NCBI RefSeq assembly: GCF_002006995.1
Contig: NZ_MRUL01000016.1
Span: forward strand, 1 to 64,000
Direction: 5' to 3'
DNA length: 64,000 nucleotides
From: Izhakiella australiensis
Lineage (GTDB): Bacteria; Pseudomonadota; Gammaproteobacteria; Enterobacterales; Enterobacteriaceae
The notes under the pieces were generated by a model. The model searched no databases, was not told the origin of the DNA, and worked only from the letters and a program-made list of their open reading frames with translations. Positions 16,269 through 28,220 of the stretch are shown here, piece after piece. The first letter of the stretch is position 1, and the number at the start of each line of letters is the position of its first letter. A program made the position numbers and the translations under genes.

Positions 16269-16724
16269 TTATTGTCGGCCTGAATGGCCGAATCCTCCTT
16301 CACCGCGCAAACTGGCGTCGAAAGATTCAACGATATTAAATTCTGCCTGCACTACCGGTACGAACACCAACTGAGCGATACGCTCGCCGGGTTCAATGGT
16401 AAAAGTATCCTGGCCACGATTCCAGACGGAAACCATCAGCTGGCCCTGATAATCGGAGTCGATCAGGCCGACCAAATTTCCCAGCACGATACCGTGTTTA
16501 TGACCCAGACCTGAGCGGGGAAGAATCACCGCCGCCAGCTGCGGATCGCCGATATGTATCGCCAGGCCGGTCGGGACTAAGGTTGTCTGGCCGGGCGCCA
16601 GTTCAACCGGGGTATCCAGACAGGCGCGCAGATCGAGCCCGGCAGAACCCGAAGTTGCATAGGCCGGCAGGGGAAAGGCGCTTCCGACGCGGGGATCGAG
16701 GATTTTAATATCTATTTTTTTCAT
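16269..16724 (-). CDS. dut: dUTP diphosphatase
   Basis: 151 residues from the second of two tandem ATGs, matching the E. coli length. It hydrolyses dUTP to dUMP, keeping uracil out of DNA and feeding dTMP synthesis. Conserved motifs: [35 protein letters not shown], and the C-terminal [12 protein letters not shown] arm that closes over the active site of the trimer. The start overlaps the end of coaBC. Confidence 0.97.
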   Translation of the reverse strand: MKKIDIKILDPRVGSAFPLPAYATSGSAGLDLRACLDTPVELAPGQTTLVPTGLAIHIGDPQLAAVILPRSGLGHKHGIVLGNLVGLIDSDYQGQLMVSVWNRGQDTFTIEPGERIAQLVFVPVVQAEFNIVESFDASLRGEGGFGHSGRQ

Positions 16725-17919
16725 CATAACGAAGAATAATCTCGTCTAATAATTGTTGGCCAAGGAGAGTTTTATCACTGAGCGGCAGGACTTTCTCTCC
16801 CTTCTGCCAAAAAAGATGCAGCGCATTATTATCGCTGTTAAAGCCTTGTCCCGTCTGGGACACATCATTGGCGCAGATTAAATCGAGGTTTTTCTGCAGT
16901 CGCTTTTGCCGGGCGTATTCTTCCACATTCTGGGTTTCTGCGGCAAATCCGACAACATAAGGGCGATCACTGGTCATTGCAGCGACCCCTGCCACGATAT
17001 CAGGGTTTTTTACCATTCGCAGCGTGATTTCGTCGCCCTGCTTTTTAATTTTTTCCACCGCGATTTCGCTGGCGCGGTAATCCGCTACTGCGGCACAGCC
17101 GATAAAAATCTGCTGCCGTTCGGCGTGGCGCATTACTGCGTCCTGCATTTCCAGCGCGCTGATAACGTCGATACGCTGAACGCCGGCAGGGGTCGGCAGG
17201 GCTACCGGGCCGGCAACCAGCGTGACCCGCGCGCCACGACGCGCGGCGGCTGCGGCAATGGCGAAGCCCATTTTTCCTGAGCTATGGTTAGAAATGAATC
17301 TCACCGGATCAACCGCCTCACGCGTTGGGCCTGCGGTTATCATAATGTTCAGGTGTTGCAGATCGTTGACGGGAACCGCCCATGCCGCGGCTTCGGCGAC
17401 AAGCGCTAATGGGTCAATCATTCGTCCTGGGCCAACGTCTCCGCAGGCCTGACTGCCGCTGTCCGGTCCCCAAATCATCATTCCTCTGTTTGCCAGTCGC
17501 GCCAGGTTCTCCTGCGTTACCGCCGCCCGGAACATCTGCTGATTCATCGCCGGGGCAACGGCGACAGGCGCGGCAGTCGCCAGGCAGATAGTGGTGACTA
17601 AATCATTTGCCATACCGCAGGCCAGGCGGGCGATGAGATCGGCGGTCGCCGGGGCAAGGATGACCAGATCGGCCCATTTACCCAGTTCAATGTGGCCCAT
17701 CGCCGCTTCAGCGGCGGGATCAAGCAGGCTGTCAGAGACGGGAAAACCTGAAACCGCCTGCAGGCTTAGCGGCGTAATAAAGGCCTTAGCGGCCTCGGTC
17801 ATTGCGACTCTGACTTCAGCGCCCCTGTCGCGCAGGCGGCGCACCAGCTCAGGTGCTTTATAGGCGGCAATGCCTCCACTGACGCCCAGCACGATTTTTT
17901 TACCGTGTAATTCCATCAT
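16705..17919 (-). CDS. coaBC: Bifunctional CoaBC (phosphopantothenoylcysteine synthetase/decarboxylase)
   Basis: 404 residues from the first of two tandem ATGs (17919); the second is equally possible, and a GTG at 17934 overlaps the ribosome site. The N-terminal flavoprotein decarboxylase domain (CoaC) has [18 protein letters not shown], the PAMNQQM motif and the [13 protein letters not shown] substrate-clamp region with its catalytic Cys. The C-terminal synthetase domain (CoaB) has [25 protein letters not shown] split by domain boundary, and NPDIVAGV. It carries out two steps of coenzyme A synthesis. Last residues overlap dut. Confidence 0.96.
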   Translation of the reverse strand: MMELHGKKIVLGVSGGIAAYKAPELVRRLRDRGAEVRVAMTEAAKAFITPLSLQAVSGFPVSDSLLDPAAEAAMGHIELGKWADLVILAPATADLIARLACGMANDLVTTICLATAAPVAVAPAMNQQMFRAAVTQENLARLANRGMMIWGPDSGSQACGDVGPGRMIDPLALVAEAAAWAVPVNDLQHLNIMITAGPTREAVDPVRFISNHSSGKMGFAIAAAAARRGARVTLVAGPVALPTPAGVQRIDVISALEMQDAVMRHAERQQIFIGCAAVADYRASEIAVEKIKKQGDEITLRMVKNPDIVAGVAAMTSDRPYVVGFAAETQNVEEYARQKRLQKNLDLICANDVSQTGQGFNSDNNALHLFWQKGEKVLPLSDKTLLGQQLLDEIILRYDEKNRY

Positions 17920-18121
17920 GATGTTTTGCCCCACCGAAGCTGGTAGCAGGCGCTGCGCGCCGCATTATCCCTTCATCTTATCACACTAAGATAAACCGCG
18001 ATTAGCACTGCCGATCGCCTTGCTAATTTTGCGAGCATCGCCGAAAAATCGAGTCAGGGGAGTAGTGGCGCGCGACTACTGGTTGCATGATCAGGCTAAG
18101 ATTATATTCCGGGAAAAGATG

Positions 18122-18790
18122 ATGGCTAAAGCGTGGATGACTCTTCCCCCGCGGGAAAAAATGATCAAGTACGGCGCCGAAATGCTCAGTGATGCCGAGT
18201 TGCTGGCACTATTTTTACGAACCGGCACCCGGACTCAGCACGTTATTGAGGTCGCGGAGCGTTTGCTGTCGACCTTTGGTTCGCTGCGGCGCATTTTGCT
18301 GGCAGATAGCAGCGAGCTTAATCAGGTTGGCGGGATTGGCGTCGCTAAATTTACCCAGTTACATGCCATTGCAGAGCTGGCGGACCGCTTTTATGACAGC
18401 CAGAGCCTGCGTGATGGCAGCCTGAATAGCCCCCATTCAACGCGGCGTTTTTTACAGCGTCGCCTGATGCGCCAGCAGCGGGAAATATTTATGGTCATCT
18501 TTCTGGATAATCAGCATCAGGTTCTCACCGCAGAGGAGATGTTTGCCGGAACGTTCAATTCGGTCGAGGTTCATCCACGGGAAATTATTCGCCGGGCTCT
18601 GAAGCTGAATGCGGCGGCGCTGATCGTTGCCCACAACCATCCCTCCGGTGTACCGGAGCCCAGCCGTGCTGACCGCCAGCTTACCGAACAGCTCAGACAG
18701 TCTTGCACTTTTTTTTCGATCCAACTGCTGGACCATCTGGTGATTGGGCACGGTTGCAGCGTTTCTTTTGCTGAAAGAGGTTGGTTATAA
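18122..18790 (+). CDS. radC: RadC family JAB-domain protein
   Basis: 222 residues from the ATG at 18122 (MAKAWMTLPPREKM), matching E. coli RadC; the frame is open further upstream, but without family similarity. An N-terminal helix-hairpin-helix region (NQVGGIGVAKFTQLHAIAELA) precedes a JAB/MPN metalloprotease-like domain with EVHPREII and AHNHPSG motifs, which place the metal-binding His and Ser. Its role is unsettled; a direct part in DNA repair has been doubted. Divergent from coaBC, upstream of the rpmB promoter, as in E. coli. Confidence 0.93.
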   Translation: MAKAWMTLPPREKMIKYGAEMLSDAELLALFLRTGTRTQHVIEVAERLLSTFGSLRRILLADSSELNQVGGIGVAKFTQLHAIAELADRFYDSQSLRDGSLNSPHSTRRFLQRRLMRQQREIFMVIFLDNQHQVLTAEEMFAGTFNSVEVHPREIIRRALKLNAAALIVAHNHPSGVPEPSRADRQLTEQLRQSCTFFSIQLLDHLVIGHGCSVSFAERGWL

Positions 18791-18877
18791 CCCCGATCGT
18801 CAGGGGGAATAGCGCTATTTTTAACCGCTGAAAAGCGATTTTCAGGCGATCCGGCGGGATCTTTATTTATCCGGGAC

Positions 18878-18906
18878 TTGAGCGACCGCGCGACAGGGCG
18901 TATACT
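18878..18906 (+). promoter_or_regulatory. Sigma-70 promoter of rpmBG
   Basis: TTGAGC (18878-18883), 17-base spacer, TATACT (18901-18906), about 147 bases upstream of rpmB. Confidence 0.75.
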
Positions 18907-19031
18907 ACGCCACCTTTGAGAATCTCGGGTTTGGCGTTTGGGCCTGCTCAGCGGGTTCGCATTGAACCAGTCTGGACAGGCTAAGAGCCTGACGAGGCGG
19001 CCAGAAACCCTATTTTTAAAGCTCGAGCTGA

Positions 19032-19289
<258 letters not shown>

Positions 19290-19296
19290 GGAATAA

Positions 19297-19467
<171 letters not shown>

Positions 19468-19490
19468 TTGATTTAGTGATGAAGTAGAAT

Positions 19491-19518
19491 AAAAAACCTC
19501 GCTCCGGCGGGGTTTTTT
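19491..19518 (+). terminator. rpmBG terminator
   Basis: AACCTCGC-TCCG-GCGGGGTT stem flanked by A-run and TTTTTT, 24 bases after the rpmG stop. Confidence 0.9.
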
Positions 19519-19555
19519 GTTTTGCCTGCCGGTCAGCGTTTAATGGAGAGGGGCG

Positions 19556-20365
19556 ATGCCTGAATTACCAGAGGTTGAAACCAGTCGTCGGGGAATTGAG
19601 CCTCACCTGGTTGGTGCAACGATATTGCATGCCATAGTTCGCAATCCGCGGTTGCGCTGGCCGGTAGCGCAGGAAATTCACGCGCTGAGTGACCAGCCGG
19701 TGCTGAGCCTGCAGCGGCGGGCGAAATATTTGCTCCTTGAGCTACCAACGGGCTGGATTATCATTCATCTCGGCATGTCCGGCAGCCTGCGGGTCTTGCC
19801 GGAAGAACAGCCGGCGGCAAAGCATGACCACGTTGACCTGGTGCTGAGTAATGGCAAGGTGCTGCGCTATACCGACCCGCGCCGCTTTGGCGCCTGGCTG
19901 TGGAGCATCGATCCGCAGGCCAGCAGCGTGCTGGCGCATCTTGGACCGGAGCCGCTCAGCGATGCGTTCAATGACGAATACCTGTTTATGAAATCACGCG
20001 CGAAGCGCACGGCGATAAAACCCTGGCTGATGGATAATAAACTGGTGGTTGGCGTCGGGAATATCTACGCCAGCGAATCACTCTTCGCCGCCGGTATTTT
20101 ACCCGATCGTCCTGCCATGTCGCTAAGGGCAGATGAGGTCGGGATACTGGTACGCTCGATTAAAGCGGTATTGCTGCGCTCGATCGAACAGGGCGGCACT
20201 ACCCTGCGTGACTTTTTACAAAGTGACGGCAAGCCGGGTTATTTTGCCCAGGAACTGCAGGTTTATGGTCGCGCAGGCGAGCCGTGTCGGGTGTGCGCTA
20301 CGCCGTTGCTAAGCGGTAAGCACGGGCAGCGCAGTACTTACTGGTGCCCACATTGCCAGAAGTGA
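19556..20365 (+). CDS. mutM: Formamidopyrimidine-DNA glycosylase
   Basis: 269 residues. The N-terminal PELPEVE holds the catalytic proline and glutamate (after Met removal). The helix-two-turn-helix region includes [19 protein letters not shown], and the C-terminal zinc finger has four cysteines (CRVCATP and CPHCQK). It removes 8-oxoguanine and ring-opened purines from DNA. Follows rpmG as in E. coli; its 3' end meets coaD with a 2-base gap, convergent. Confidence 0.97.
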   Translation: MPELPEVETSRRGIEPHLVGATILHAIVRNPRLRWPVAQEIHALSDQPVLSLQRRAKYLLLELPTGWIIIHLGMSGSLRVLPEEQPAAKHDHVDLVLSNGKVLRYTDPRRFGAWLWSIDPQASSVLAHLGPEPLSDAFNDEYLFMKSRAKRTAIKPWLMDNKLVVGVGNIYASESLFAAGILPDRPAMSLRADEVGILVRSIKAVLLRSIEQGGTTLRDFLQSDGKPGYFAQELQVYGRAGEPCRVCATPLLSGKHGQRSTYWCPHCQK

Positions 20366-20367
20366 GC

Positions 20368-21620
<1,253 letters not shown>

Positions 21621-22895
21621 TTAATGGTTCCGCTGTGGCAGGTTAGGTTCCAGTAACTGTAGCAGACGTTGCAGTGCGCCCTGGTTCTGATGCAGCACTT
21701 CCACGGCGTGGCGGCCATAGTAGAGACGATAATCCTCATCGTTGAGCAGATTAGCGATTTCGTGTGCCAGGCTATTGGCGTCGGTTACGGTTATCAGCCC
21801 GTCAGCAGCCTGCAGGCGGGCGCAAATATCTTTAAAGTTAAAGGTATGAGGCCCCATCAGCACCGGGATGGCGTGTGCGGCTGGCTCCAGTGGATTGTGG
21901 CCCCCTCGTTCAACCAGGCTTCCGCCGACGAAAGCCAGATCGGCGATGCCGTACAATAGCATCAGTTCGCCCATGGTATCGCCGATAACGACCTGGGTGC
22001 TGCCGGAAGGGATTTCGCCGCTGCTGCGAGTGATATAGCTAAAGCCCCCTTTCAGCGCCATTTCACTGGCATCTGAAAAACGCTCCGGATGACGCGGCAC
22101 CAGAATTAATAACAGCTGTGGGAAGCGTTCGAGCAGCTTGCGATGTGCTTCAAGAACGATGCGCTCTTCGCCCTCGTGGGTGCTGGTGGCAATCCATACC
22201 TGGCGGCGCGGCGCCCACTGGCGTCGCAGCGTAACGGCTCGCGCCGCCAGTTCAGGCGTGACGGAAATATCAAACTTGAGACTGCCGGTCACCGCCAGCT
22301 GTGAGCGTTTCAGGCCGAGGGCGATAAAGCGATTGCCGTCCTCTTCATTCTGAGCGGCAATCAGGGTAATACGCGGCAGCAGCCGGCGCATGAACTTCCC
22401 GATTTTCTGATAGCCGCGGGCAGAGCGCTCCGACAAGCGTGCGTTAGCGATAACCAGTGGGATATTTCGCTGGTGCAACAACGTAATCAGGTTTGGCCAC
22501 AGCTCCGTTTCCATAATGATCATCAGCCTGGGCTGGGCATTATCAAGGAAACGGTTAATCGAGCCGGGTAGATCGTAAGGTAAATAGACGTGCTGAACGT
22601 CTTTACCAAATGCCGATTGCGCCCGTTCTGAACCGGTTGGCGTCATCGTCGTTACGGTAATCGGCAGCATTGGATAACGGTGGCGCAGTGCGCGAACCAG
22701 CGGTATCGCAGCCAGCGTTTCTCCGACCGAAACTGAATGTAGCACAATGCCATGAGGCAGCACTTTTCCAGCGCAGTAGCCATAGCGTTCTGCCCAGCGT
22801 TTACGATAAGCAGGCGCTCTGCGGCCTCGTAACCAAAGACGAAGCCAGATCAGGGGCTGAATCAGATACAGCAGGACAGTATAAAATGTTCTCAT
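21621..22895 (-). CDS. waaA: Kdo transferase
   Basis: 424 residues, usual length 425. An N-terminal membrane anchor (TVLLYLIQPLIWLRLWLRGR) is followed by the GT30/GT-B fold with HSVSVGETLAAIPLVR (acceptor loop with the catalytic Glu), TTMTPTGS, and the CMP-Kdo site GGHNPLEPAAHAIPVLMGP. It transfers two Kdo residues to lipid IVA and is essential. First gene of waaA-waaE-coaD. Confidence 0.96.
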   Translation of the reverse strand: MRTFYTVLLYLIQPLIWLRLWLRGRRAPAYRKRWAERYGYCAGKVLPHGIVLHSVSVGETLAAIPLVRALRHRYPMLPITVTTMTPTGSERAQSAFGKDVQHVYLPYDLPGSINRFLDNAQPRLMIIMETELWPNLITLLHQRNIPLVIANARLSERSARGYQKIGKFMRRLLPRITLIAAQNEEDGNRFIALGLKRSQLAVTGSLKFDISVTPELAARAVTLRRQWAPRRQVWIATSTHEGEERIVLEAHRKLLERFPQLLLILVPRHPERFSDASEMALKGGFSYITRSSGEIPSGSTQVVIGDTMGELMLLYGIADLAFVGGSLVERGGHNPLEPAAHAIPVLMGPHTFNFKDICARLQAADGLITVTDANSLAHEIANLLNDEDYRLYYGRHAVEVLHQNQGALQRLLQLLEPNLPQRNH

Positions 22896-22995
22896 GCAAT
22901 ATAAACGAGTACGCGTTACAAAGCGCCAAAGGGTGCCGAAAAACGAAATAATACGGTATGTTAGCAGATTAATACGCCAGTCCCATACTACTTCA

Positions 22996-24129
22996 TCAGG
23001 ACGGCTGTAGTACCTGCCGATATAGTTCGTTCAATTGCCGGGCCAGCGCCTGCGGCGTATAGGGCAGAATGCGCTGCCGCGCAGCCTCAGACATGACACT
23101 GTCTTCATTCAGGCAGGGGATATTTTCCATGGCGCGAGCAATCGCCGTCACATCCAGTGCATCAGTAACGTAGCCTTCAACGCCCTGCTGGATAAACTCA
23201 GCGCCGCCGCAGGTGGTACTGGTAATAACCGGCAAGCCGCAGGCCATGGCTTCCAGTATGACATTCGGGAAGGGATCGTAAAGCGTCGGCAGCACCAGCG
23301 CATCAGCAGCATAGTAAAACGGCATTACTTGCTGCTGCACGCCGACGAAGTGTATGCGTGCATTACAGCCCAACCGGCGGGCAAGTGCCTGATAATGTGG
23401 CTGTTGCTTATCCTGGCCGACAACGATTAAATGCGCCGAACTCTGGGCCAGGGCGCTGATTGCTGCGCGCAATCCTTTACGTTCAAAACCGGAACCAACA
23501 TAAATGAAAACTTTGGCGTCATCAGCAATCGTCAGCGCATGACGCGCAGCCTGGCGCTGCTGTGAAGTCGCCGGAATAAATTTATTATGATCGATAGCAT
23601 TATAAATAATGGCGAACTTCTCTTCCGGAACCTGGAAGCAGCGCATGATGTCCTGCTTTATCATGCTGGAATTACAGATGATTTTTTTCAGCGCCGGGGA
23701 ACGAAACATTGTCTCTTCAGCCTGCATCACATAGCGGTGATAGCGGCTAAAAGCGCTAAGAAATCGCTGTAAGGGCGACAGGATTCTGGCTCGCTGCTCA
23801 AGCCATACGCGGTGGACGCCGTCGCCGGCGCGAAAGATATCGCAGCCGGCGATGCGTTCATGGCTCTGAACAATGTCAAACTTCTCTCGTTGCCAGCAGG
23901 CGCGGGCCGCCTCGGCAAATCCACGCTCGCGCGAGATCCGCCCCCACTTTTGCGGGTTGCAAATGTGCAGATGCCAGTCTGGGTTTGGATCGCCTTGCCA
24001 GCTGCGGGTAATAATATTTAATTCCAGCGTATCGTCATCTAATGCCTCCAGCGCGCGGGCAATAAAACGTTCCGCACCGCCATCCGGGCGGTATTTTTGT
24101 CGAACGATTGCCAGGCGGGTTTTAGTCAT
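22996..24129 (-). CDS. wabG: Core-LPS glycosyltransferase, WabG-like (GT4)
   Basis: 377 residues of GT-B fold. The N-terminal RLAIVRQKYRPDGGAERF has the glycine-rich acceptor loop, and the C-terminal half has YVGSGFERKGL and the donor-binding EX7E region PFPNVILEAMACGLPVI. WabG of Klebsiella adds galacturonic acid to heptose II of the inner core; the adjacent waaQ, overlapping by 8 bases, is the same pairing as in that genus. Assignment rests on context and the N-terminal pattern; another hexose or uronic acid specificity is possible. Confidence 0.75.
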   Translation of the reverse strand: MTKTRLAIVRQKYRPDGGAERFIARALEALDDDTLELNIITRSWQGDPNPDWHLHICNPQKWGRISRERGFAEAARACWQREKFDIVQSHERIAGCDIFRAGDGVHRVWLEQRARILSPLQRFLSAFSRYHRYVMQAEETMFRSPALKKIICNSSMIKQDIMRCFQVPEEKFAIIYNAIDHNKFIPATSQQRQAARHALTIADDAKVFIYVGSGFERKGLRAAISALAQSSAHLIVVGQDKQQPHYQALARRLGCNARIHFVGVQQQVMPFYYAADALVLPTLYDPFPNVILEAMACGLPVITSTTCGGAEFIQQGVEGYVTDALDVTAIARAMENIPCLNEDSVMSEAARQRILPYTPQALARQLNELYRQVLQPS

Positions 24130-25192
24130 TCAGATAACTCCTTGCAGCGTTAGCGACTTCTTCCAGTGGAATCGAGGAAAGATAGCGTGTCTCAGTATGG
24201 GTATTAATGCTATCGGGGTCCGGCAACTCGCCAAAGTCACCGGCCCAGATCACCCGGTTATTTTTACCCCATGGACGCCACTGTGTCAGCTTGGTAGGGC
24301 CAAACAGCGCAATGCATGGCGTATCGAGCGCGGCAGCCATATGCATGGGCGCGGAGTCAACGCCGATAAACAGGCGGGAATGATCGATGAGCGCCGCCAG
24401 CTGCGGAAGCGAAAGCTCTCCGGCGAGAGAAATGGCCTGCTTATTTTTACTGAGCGCCATAATATTCGCTATCATCTGCAGCTCGTATTTGTCTGGCGCG
24501 CTGGTTAGCACCAGCTGATAATTTGGGCTAGCTAACGCTTCCAGCAACGCGGCGAATTTTTCATCTGTCCAGCATTTAAAGACCCAGCGTGAAGTCGGCT
24601 GAATCACCACCCAGGGTTTACTGACGCCTTTTGATTGCAGCGCGCTTTGAACATGCTGCCAGTCTTCATCATGGTAATGCATCGAAGCCTGAGCGCCAGT
24701 GGTCGCCATGCCCAGCGGGGAGAGCGCCAGTAAATTTTGCTCGGCGGTATGAAGCCTGTCGAAATGGGTGGTGGCGACTCGCGTTGGATGCGCCATGCGC
24801 CAGAAAAAGCTTTGCCGCTTGTCGTAATCAAAGCCGATACGCACGTTCGCAGCGCTAAATAGCGTTAATAAAGCACTACGCCACTGATCGGCAAGATTGA
24901 TTACCAGGTCGTATTTTTGACGACGGATTTGTTTGAGCAAATGCCACTCGTGCCTGATGTGCTGCCACGCACCCTCTTTCTTCCACTGGCGGTCGATAAT
25001 GAAAAGTCGATTGATTGCCGGGTGCGCCTCCAGCATCGGGCGCGTTTCTTTATAGAGAAGAACGTCGATTTTCGCCTGCGGATAGCGCTGATGCAGCGCA
25101 TTGATTGCCGGCGTGGTCAGCAGCATATCACCATGGTGACGCAGTTTTATAACCAGTATCCGTTGCGGGGTGAAGTGGGCGGGTACGCTCAT
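24122..25192 (-). CDS. waaQ: Heptosyltransferase III
   Basis: 356 residues from the ATG at 25192; the frame is open to a TTG 7 codons earlier. It is a GT9 protein with ILVIKLRHHGDMLLTTPAI at the N-terminus, VIQPTSRWVFKCW at the domain junction and FIGVDSAPMHMAAALDTPCIALFGPT in the ADP-heptose site. WaaQ adds the branching third heptose. It forms a leftward pair with wabG. Confidence 0.9.
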   Translation of the reverse strand: MSVPAHFTPQRILVIKLRHHGDMLLTTPAINALHQRYPQAKIDVLLYKETRPMLEAHPAINRLFIIDRQWKKEGAWQHIRHEWHLLKQIRRQKYDLVINLADQWRSALLTLFSAANVRIGFDYDKRQSFFWRMAHPTRVATTHFDRLHTAEQNLLALSPLGMATTGAQASMHYHDEDWQHVQSALQSKGVSKPWVVIQPTSRWVFKCWTDEKFAALLEALASPNYQLVLTSAPDKYELQMIANIMALSKNKQAISLAGELSLPQLAALIDHSRLFIGVDSAPMHMAAALDTPCIALFGPTKLTQWRPWGKNNRVIWAGDFGELPDPDSINTHTETRYLSSIPLEEVANAARSYLND

Positions 25193-25234
25193 CAATGGTC
25201 GCTCTCGGGGCAAAGTAAAACTTATAAAAATAAA

Positions 25235-26233
25235 TCAGCTTTGCCGCCAGTGCTGTAGACGACTTAACCAAAGTAATAGCTGATACCACTGTTTCAGACC
25301 GCGGGCATTACGCAACATTATCATACGCATGCCGCCGGTACACAGGTCCGAAATCATCGTCTGCTGTGCATCAGATTCAGGTTCCCGGCGGATGGCATGG
25401 CATACGGCCAGCGCTTCGCGTGTAACCTGACGATAAAAAGAAGGATAAAGCTTAACGCGTTTACGGTAGCGTTGGTTAATCCCATCCAGCATACGTACAA
25501 TTTTAAGATAGTGGCGCTGATATTCAACGTTACGTTGGCCAGTACGCTTTTGATTGCTGATAGATTGGTCATGCATAACGTAACGGTAGAGAATTTCATC
25601 GGTATAACGAACCCGTTGTACGTTAAGCATTAATTCGGTGGTCTAGGGAATATCCTGATGATGAAGTCCGGGGTCGAAATCGAGCTTAAGCTCGCGGATG
25701 AGCGACAGCCGGTAAATACCCGCCCAGACGACGTGCAGATAGCGGTTGGTTAATAGCGCTTTATTCAGCCATTCAGGGCCGCTGAGTACCGGGGTGGAGC
25801 TTAATCTTTCTTTTGGAATTAAGGGCTTACTAATGCTGTTCACAGGGAACCAGCGTTCAGCGTTACACTGGGCGACGTCAAGTTCGTCTGTCAGCGCCAT
25901 GTCAATCAGCGTCTGATACATGTGCGGCTGCATGGTATCGTCAGCGTCAGGAAAGGTTACATACTGACCGCGCGCCACGGCCAGCCCGGCGTTACGCGCC
26001 CGGGAAACGCCGCCATTTTCCTGGTCGATGACGCTGACGTGAGGATACTGCGCTGCATAGGCGTGCGCTTTCTGGCCCGAACCGTCCGTCGAACCGTCGT
26101 TCACAATGATGATTTCCAGCGAAGTCAGCGTCTGGGCCAGCAATGCCTGCATGCAGGCATCAAAGCTGCGGCCCGCATTGTACATAGGAATAATAACGCT
26201 TAGTTGTGGTGAACAATAAAACTGCTGTGCCAT
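25235..26233 (-). pseudogene. GT2 glycosyltransferase interrupted by one in-frame amber codon
   Basis: Reading leftward, the frame begins MAQQFYCSPQLSVIIPMYNA, with the GT2 nucleotide site IIIVNDGSTDGSG and the metal motif DADD (FPDADDTMQP). It stops at TAG (25643-25645) after HHQDIP and then continues in the same frame with TTELMLNVQRVRYTDEILYRYVMHDQ to 25235. Related GT2 proteins have HQDIPWTTE here, so the stop replaces tryptophan and is one G-to-A change. Without the stop the protein would be about 332 residues. The N-terminal piece (196 residues) keeps the catalytic half but loses the acceptor-side part. It is upstream of waaQ in the LPS core cluster; the sugar is unknown. Confidence 0.85.
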
Positions 26234-26830
26234 TTTCAGTGTTTTTCTTATATATCAATACATTGCAATTTCACCGCTAGTGGGTATTCAATGCGCTCGG
26301 GCATGTATCAGTCAGCGGAAAAACTAATACGATTGAATCACCCTACCGGTAACAGGTGTCGGGTAAATGAACAAAGGGATGAGGTTGCGCAGGTAATCAA
26401 TAAAATGTTACCCGGCAATTTTCATCCTTCAACGCAGCAAGCTTCTGCAGTATCCGGCAGATGAACTTGCGAGCGGCGGCGATACTTACCTTCCCTGCGA
26501 TAAGGGCGATAGGGAATCCATTTCATTAATCTTCGCGGATTTGGCCCGCAGGAGGATTTACCGACCTGATTAACAGCCAACAAGTTCTGTTTAACCGAAC
26601 AGGGGCGTTGCCTTTATCAGGCGCCTGAATTACTCGCCAGAAAGGTAGCGTAATACGTGGTTTACCCGCTAGCAATCAGACATGTTAACGTCTTCACCCG
26701 GCGTTGCTGTGCCAGCTTTAAATCCAGAACATGGCAGTTTAGCATGTCTGGAGGCCGATGCTCTGACTAAGGCACGATATGCAAACAGGTCTCAGTTAAC
26801 ACCACCTGCCGGGCAATATGGGCACCCGTT
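26234..26830. other. Non-coding stretch inside the LPS cluster, possible gene remains
   Basis: About 600 bases with no intact gene on either strand, unusual in a compact cluster. On the minus strand near 26410-26520 a short frame reads ALIAGKVSIAAARKFICR, then ILQKLAALKDENCRVTFY and a stop, which resembles the C-terminal end of a real protein with stops just upstream. I could not identify the family. The stretch may be the scar of a lost gene or mobile element. Confidence 0.4.
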
Positions 26831-27955
26831 TCAGGCGTCCGCCGGCGTGCTGACAGACTCTGCAAGCTGCAAATATTGCTGGCAGATAACCGGCAAGCTG
26901 TAGATTTCCAGATTAGTCGCCTGAAGATCGGGAGGATTAAGGTAAATTTCCTGCATTTTCTCTGCCAGCGATGTTGCATTAAGGTCGGCAAGACCGCGTG
27001 CCAGTTCGCCGGTCAGGATACTCGCCGGACCGCCGGGGCAGCGCGTGCTGACGACCGGCGTGTTGCAGCAGAGCGCCTCAATTAATACGTTTCCGAATCC
27101 TTCGCTATCAGAACTGACGACCAGCAGGCGTGCGTGCTTAATCCAGGGATAGGGATTGCTCTGAAACCCTTCGAAACGAACCCGTTCGCTGATGCCCAGC
27201 TTTTTCGCAAGCTGGCGCAAGCGCGCTTCAACCTCCGGGCGCCCCTGGCCCAGCAATACCAGCGGCGCCTGAATGCCGCTGAGCGCATAAGCTTCCAGCA
27301 GGCGATCGTGACGTTTCGCCTGGTGGAAACGTCCGACGTGGAGCAGATAGTCCGAGCCGGCCAGCTCACAGGGCGCGGCGGCTAATTGCCGGATTTGTTG
27401 GAAATCGAACGGATTGGCAATGATGCGGGCACGGCGCGGCGTAACGCCTACGCGGTTAACCAGATCATCGACGACGTACTGCGAGACGCCAACCAGCTGG
27501 CGTCCCTGATAAACCCGACGAATTTTCCAGCGTTTCAACCACAGTGAAAAGCCGGTTTTGCCCGCCAGGTAAGAAGCAGAAAATACGCCATGCAGGCAAT
27601 ACCAGGTTTTAGCGACAGTCGCCGCCCGGCAGCGGCTTACAATGCGATCGGTTTTGTGCAGGTTGGAAATAATCAGATCAAATGCGCCATGCTGTGACTC
27701 ATGCAGGCGTATAGCCCGCTCCAGCTGGGTTGCCCGGCGATGTAGCTCAGTAAGCTTACGCCAGGGTCGGCGACAGCGATCCTCTATTACCCGGTACTCG
27801 ACGCCGGTGGGAAGTGGGTATTCGCAAACCTTGCGCAAAGAAAAAATCGCCACCTGATGCCCCGCGTCAGCTAATCCTTCAGCCAGCGTCAGCACCACTT
27901 TTTCCGCACCGCCGCCAGGCAGACCATCAATGATTAATAACACGCTTCTGGACAA
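26831..27955 (-). CDS. GT4 glycosyltransferase of core LPS, WabH-like
   Basis: 374 residues of GT-B fold. The N-terminal LLIIDGLPGGGAEKVVLTLAE has the glycine-rich loop. The C-terminal domain has LHVGRFHQAKRHDRLLEAY and the EX7E donor motif SEGFGNVLIEALCCNTPVVS. Family members in Klebsiella and Serratia core clusters (WabH) add N-acetylglucosamine to galacturonic acid before the WabN deacetylase acts, and a WabN-like gene lies next to it here. The donor cannot be told from sequence by eye. Confidence 0.75.
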   Translation of the reverse strand: MSRSVLLIIDGLPGGGAEKVVLTLAEGLADAGHQVAIFSLRKVCEYPLPTGVEYRVIEDRCRRPWRKLTELHRRATQLERAIRLHESQHGAFDLIISNLHKTDRIVSRCRAATVAKTWYCLHGVFSASYLAGKTGFSLWLKRWKIRRVYQGRQLVGVSQYVVDDLVNRVGVTPRRARIIANPFDFQQIRQLAAAPCELAGSDYLLHVGRFHQAKRHDRLLEAYALSGIQAPLVLLGQGRPEVEARLRQLAKKLGISERVRFEGFQSNPYPWIKHARLLVVSSDSEGFGNVLIEALCCNTPVVSTRCPGGPASILTGELARGLADLNATSLAEKMQEIYLNPPDLQATNLEIYSLPVICQQYLQLAESVSTPADA

Positions 27956-28220
27956 TGTAGCACCTCAAATCGCCAGCCCGTATCGGGCATGGCGTTAACT
28001 GAAAACGCTGGTTAAAGCTTTGGCTTGCACAGGGTGATAATTTTATTTAGCAGGCAAGCGTATTGCAGCGTCATGGGTTGGGTTATGCATTTGCGCTAGT
28101 GTAAAATATTCTGCTGTAATGAGATATCCGTCATTAGCTAAAATAACGGCGCAAACTTTTTGCCTCCCGCTGGCTGCGTGCGTAACATGGAATAAATATT
28201 TTTGCTGGTGTGAGTTCGTA

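Noticed and set aside
26682-26903. Plus-strand frame of 73 codons in the LPS gap
   Set aside because: It overlaps the end of the GT4 gene, has no ribosome site and shows no recognisable motif.
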